Source of the DNA: Streptococcus sp. F0442
Lineage (GTDB): Bacteria; Bacillota; Bacilli; Lactobacillales; Streptococcaceae
NCBI RefSeq assembly: GCF_000314795.2
Contig: NZ_KB373314.1
Span: 678,418-742,417 of the forward strand
DNA: 64,000 bases
Reading direction: 5' to 3'
How positions within the stretch are numbered: the first letter of the stretch is position 1; each line of letters opens with the position of its first letter. The notes below the pieces were generated by a model. The model searched no databases, was not told the DNA's origin, and saw only the letters and a program-made list of their open reading frames with translations. Positions 62,268 through 64,000 of this stretch are shown in pieces. The position numbers were made by a program, and so were the translations under genes.

Positions 62268-63896
62268 TTATTTAATCCGGAATTTCTGTCTGAGTCGTAC
62301 TGCTTGCCCACCGATAAAGCGGTCAAAATACCGAAGCCATAGTCCTAAGGATCCATAAATGGCAACGCCTAATCCACCGATGACGAAGAGATAAATCATA
62401 CTCGATACACGGCCATTTGGTGGGAAAATCAAGCCCATAATCAAGCCTGCAATCAAAACTCCAAGGAGCATCACCACTGTTAGGATAGCACCAAGCAAGG
62501 TCCGCTTGAAGACGATGGTCCGATTAAACTGAGTAATGCTTTGGATCTCCCGATACATGAGTACGATTGGTACCAATAAGGCGATGGTCGTTGACAAGAG
62601 CGGACCATAGGAACGAAAGACTAGGATAAATGGAATTTGTAAAAACAATTTCACTACCACTCCATAAAGGAAGTAGCGAATGGCCTTGCGATTTTGGAAA
62701 AGGGCTTGAATCATAGGGGACAAGACTGTGTAAAGACCCAAAATCACCGTCTGCAACATTGCTACAATGAAGAGGCCCAAAGCTAAGTTATCTGGTTGCC
62801 CGTAGAAAACGGTATAGAGGGGTCTTGCAACAGCTACGGCCCCAATAGTGGCTGGAAGCAAGAAAGCTAATAGCATGGTCAAGTTATCCTGTACGAGCTT
62901 ACCAGCCGCTTTTAGGTCACCCTTGACATAATTCTCTGTCAACAGAGGAATCCCAACTCCCCCAATCGAAGTCGCTACTGCGATCAAGATCATGGTGATT
63001 TTGTTTGGATTGGCAGAGAAATAACTAAACATGACCATCAGCTGTTTCTGACTATAATCTGTAAACCAAGACATGACATTGATAAAGGTCATCTGGTCGA
63101 CAATTTGGAAGAGCTGGATAGCTGAACCGGTGATGATAAAAGGAATGGCTTCACGGATGGTATCTAGCAGAAGAGCTCGAGTGTTGATCTCTTCACTTCC
63201 CTCTTGCTTTCTAAAAATAGAAGCGAGCAAACCTGTCTTTGCAAGGTAATATAAGAGAACCAGAAGGCTCGCTCCCATCCCGATAAAGGCAGCAAAGGTC
63301 GACTGCGTAACAGCCTGCACATAATCTCCTGAGCCAATCTTCATAATGAAGAAGGTCGTAAGCAACATCCAGATGACCCGGATGACTTGCTCTGCGATCT
63401 GGCTAATGGCGTAAGGTTTCATGTTGTTAAAACCTTGGAAAAAACCTCGGATCACACTCATGGAAGGAAAAATTAAAACTGCCCAAGAAAGGCTCTGCAT
63501 GATCGGAACGAGCTCTTTTCCACCACCTGAAAGGCTAGCAAAGACAGGAGATAAAAGATACATGAGAATGGCAAATCCAAGGCCTAGAATTCCCATGAAT
63601 TTCAAGAATCCTCGAATCAAAGCAAAGCTATGATCGGCTTGGTCCCGGGTATTGTACTTGGCTACTTGCTTGGCAACAGCTACAGGTACCCCAGCTGTCG
63701 AAATCAAGAGAAACCAAGCGTAAATATTGTAGCCCATTGTAAAAAGACCATTGGCTTGTGGCCCATATTTTCCCATCCAAATATACCAAGGAATAATATA
63801 AGCGGCTCCTAGCAAACGGCTGATAAAATTACTGGCTGTCATCCAAGCAGTCCCGCGAAGCATCTGGGCTTGCTGGTCATTTTGTTCGTGACTCAT
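62268..63896 (-). CDS. murJ: Lipid II flippase MurJ (YtgP-like)
   Basis: 542 residues with about 14 transmembrane helices, MOP superfamily. N-terminal GTAWMTASNFISRLLGAAYI and AGVPVAVAKQVAKYNT fit the Gram-positive YtgP branch, shown in Streptococcus to replace E. coli MurJ. It moves lipid II across the membrane for peptidoglycan synthesis. A polysaccharide flippase of the same fold is the alternative. Confidence 0.87.
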   Translation of the reverse strand: MSHEQNDQQAQMLRGTAWMTASNFISRLLGAAYIIPWYIWMGKYGPQANGLFTMGYNIYAWFLLISTAGVPVAVAKQVAKYNTRDQADHSFALIRGFLKFMGILGLGFAILMYLLSPVFASLSGGGKELVPIMQSLSWAVLIFPSMSVIRGFFQGFNNMKPYAISQIAEQVIRVIWMLLTTFFIMKIGSGDYVQAVTQSTFAAFIGMGASLLVLLYYLAKTGLLASIFRKQEGSEEINTRALLLDTIREAIPFIITGSAIQLFQIVDQMTFINVMSWFTDYSQKQLMVMFSYFSANPNKITMILIAVATSIGGVGIPLLTENYVKGDLKAAGKLVQDNLTMLLAFLLPATIGAVAVARPLYTVFYGQPDNLALGLFIVAMLQTVILGLYTVLSPMIQALFQNRKAIRYFLYGVVVKLFLQIPFILVFRSYGPLLSTTIALLVPIVLMYREIQSITQFNRTIVFKRTLLGAILTVVMLLGVLIAGLIMGLIFPPNGRVSSMIYLFVIGGLGVAIYGSLGLWLRYFDRFIGGQAVRLRQKFRIK

Positions 63897-63926
63897 AAAC
63901 GTCCTCTTTCGTTTCTTCTTCTCTTC

Positions 63927-63955
63927 ATTATAAACTTTTCCTTTACACTTGTAAA
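63927..63955 (-). promoter_or_regulatory. murJ promoter in a divergent palindrome
   Basis: Minus strand TTTACA (63950-63955) and TATAAT (63927-63932), 17-base spacer. The -35 is half of the palindrome TTTACACTTGTAAA (63942-63955), which also holds the -35 of a rightward promoter. Confidence 0.6.
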
Positions 63956-63983
63956 ATAAGGTCTTTCAGTTTAAAATAGGATT

Positions 63984-64000
63984 ATGATGAAGATAGAAAC
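63984..64000 (+). CDS. Possible start of a rightward gene (cut by window end)
   Basis: ATGATGAAGATAGAAAC follows a plus-strand promoter TTGTAA (63949-63954) and TAAAAT (63972-63977, 17-base spacer). The ATG is six bases past the -10. Only five codons are visible, so the product cannot be named. Confidence 0.3.

Noticed and set aside
63943..63952. TACACTTGTA resembling the CopY operator TACAnnTGTA
   Set aside because: Eight specified bases are expected about once per window by chance, and no copper gene is visible next to it.
1..64000. CRISPR array, prophage or insertion sequence
   Set aside because: No regularly spaced direct repeats, no transposase, integrase or phage genes were found among the frames; the repeats present are the two intergenic element families.

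Overview
The window is a stretch of a Streptococcus chromosome, most likely from the mitis/sanguinis/parasanguinis side of the genus. Moderate-to-low GC, purine-rich ribosome binding sites and Gram-positive housekeeping sets (CcpA-PepQ, CvfB, YozE, YlbG, YabA, SlrA, MurJ/YtgP, LivJHMGF, ClpP with a CtsR box) all point there. Species is an inference. I see no prophage, insertion sequence, CRISPR array or rRNA operon. There is one tRNA gene (Thr, GGT).

Layout. 0-4 kb: ccpA and pepQ diverge around a cre site, followed by a small membrane protein, an Rrf2 regulator and a metallophosphoesterase. 4.1-4.5 kb: a gene-free stretch with several strong stem-loops. 4.5-10.3 kb: an FtsX-type ABC exporter, the Nramp transporter mntH and a TetR regulator. 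10.4-19.2 kb: a long leftward housekeeping block, ybeY-dgkA-era-mutM-coaE-pmrA-like-rpmG-secG-rnr-smpB-tehB. 19.6-23.4 kb: the heterodimeric drug exporter patA-patB with an attenuator leader encoding a 23-residue peptide. 23.5-29.4 kb: tRNA-Thr, an acetyltransferase, alanine dehydrogenase, and phoH, yozE, cvfB, frr, pyrH. 29.5-35.7 kb: an amino acid permease with a cre site, rplK-rplA, a DUF3397 protein, a P-type ATPase and a VOC protein. 35.8-41 kb: ftsK and three membrane proteins of unknown function. 41.2-48.1 kb: SlrA lipoprotein, an ABC-F protein, an Spx/ArsC-like protein, ogt, an acetyltransferase, rsmI, yabA, holB, tmk. 48.3-56.4 kb: YitT, a CBS-ACT protein, livFGMHJ, ylbG, clpP, upp. 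56.6-64 kb: Mg2+ ATPase mgtA under an M-box riboswitch, a C-S lyase and cystathionine synthase/lyase pair behind a MetR-type box, and murJ.

Regulation is unusually readable. cre sites lie at ccpA/pepQ and the permease, and a cre-like site at the CBS gene. A CodY-like box sits in the livJ promoter, a CtsR box over the clpP -35, and a MetR/MtaR palindrome upstream of the sulfur genes. Leader-based control is predicted for patAB (leader peptide), upp (antiterminator/terminator switch), ald (leader terminator) and mgtA (M-box plus a downstream 29-codon ORF).

The most novel-looking structure is a 136-bp intergenic element present three times (19394-19529, 25628-25763, 42162-42297). It has matching terminal inverted repeats, and its internal stem-loops keep pairing through compensatory base changes. 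A different 180-bp three-hairpin element occurs twice in opposite orientation (32821-33000 and 62082-62261) with two mismatches.
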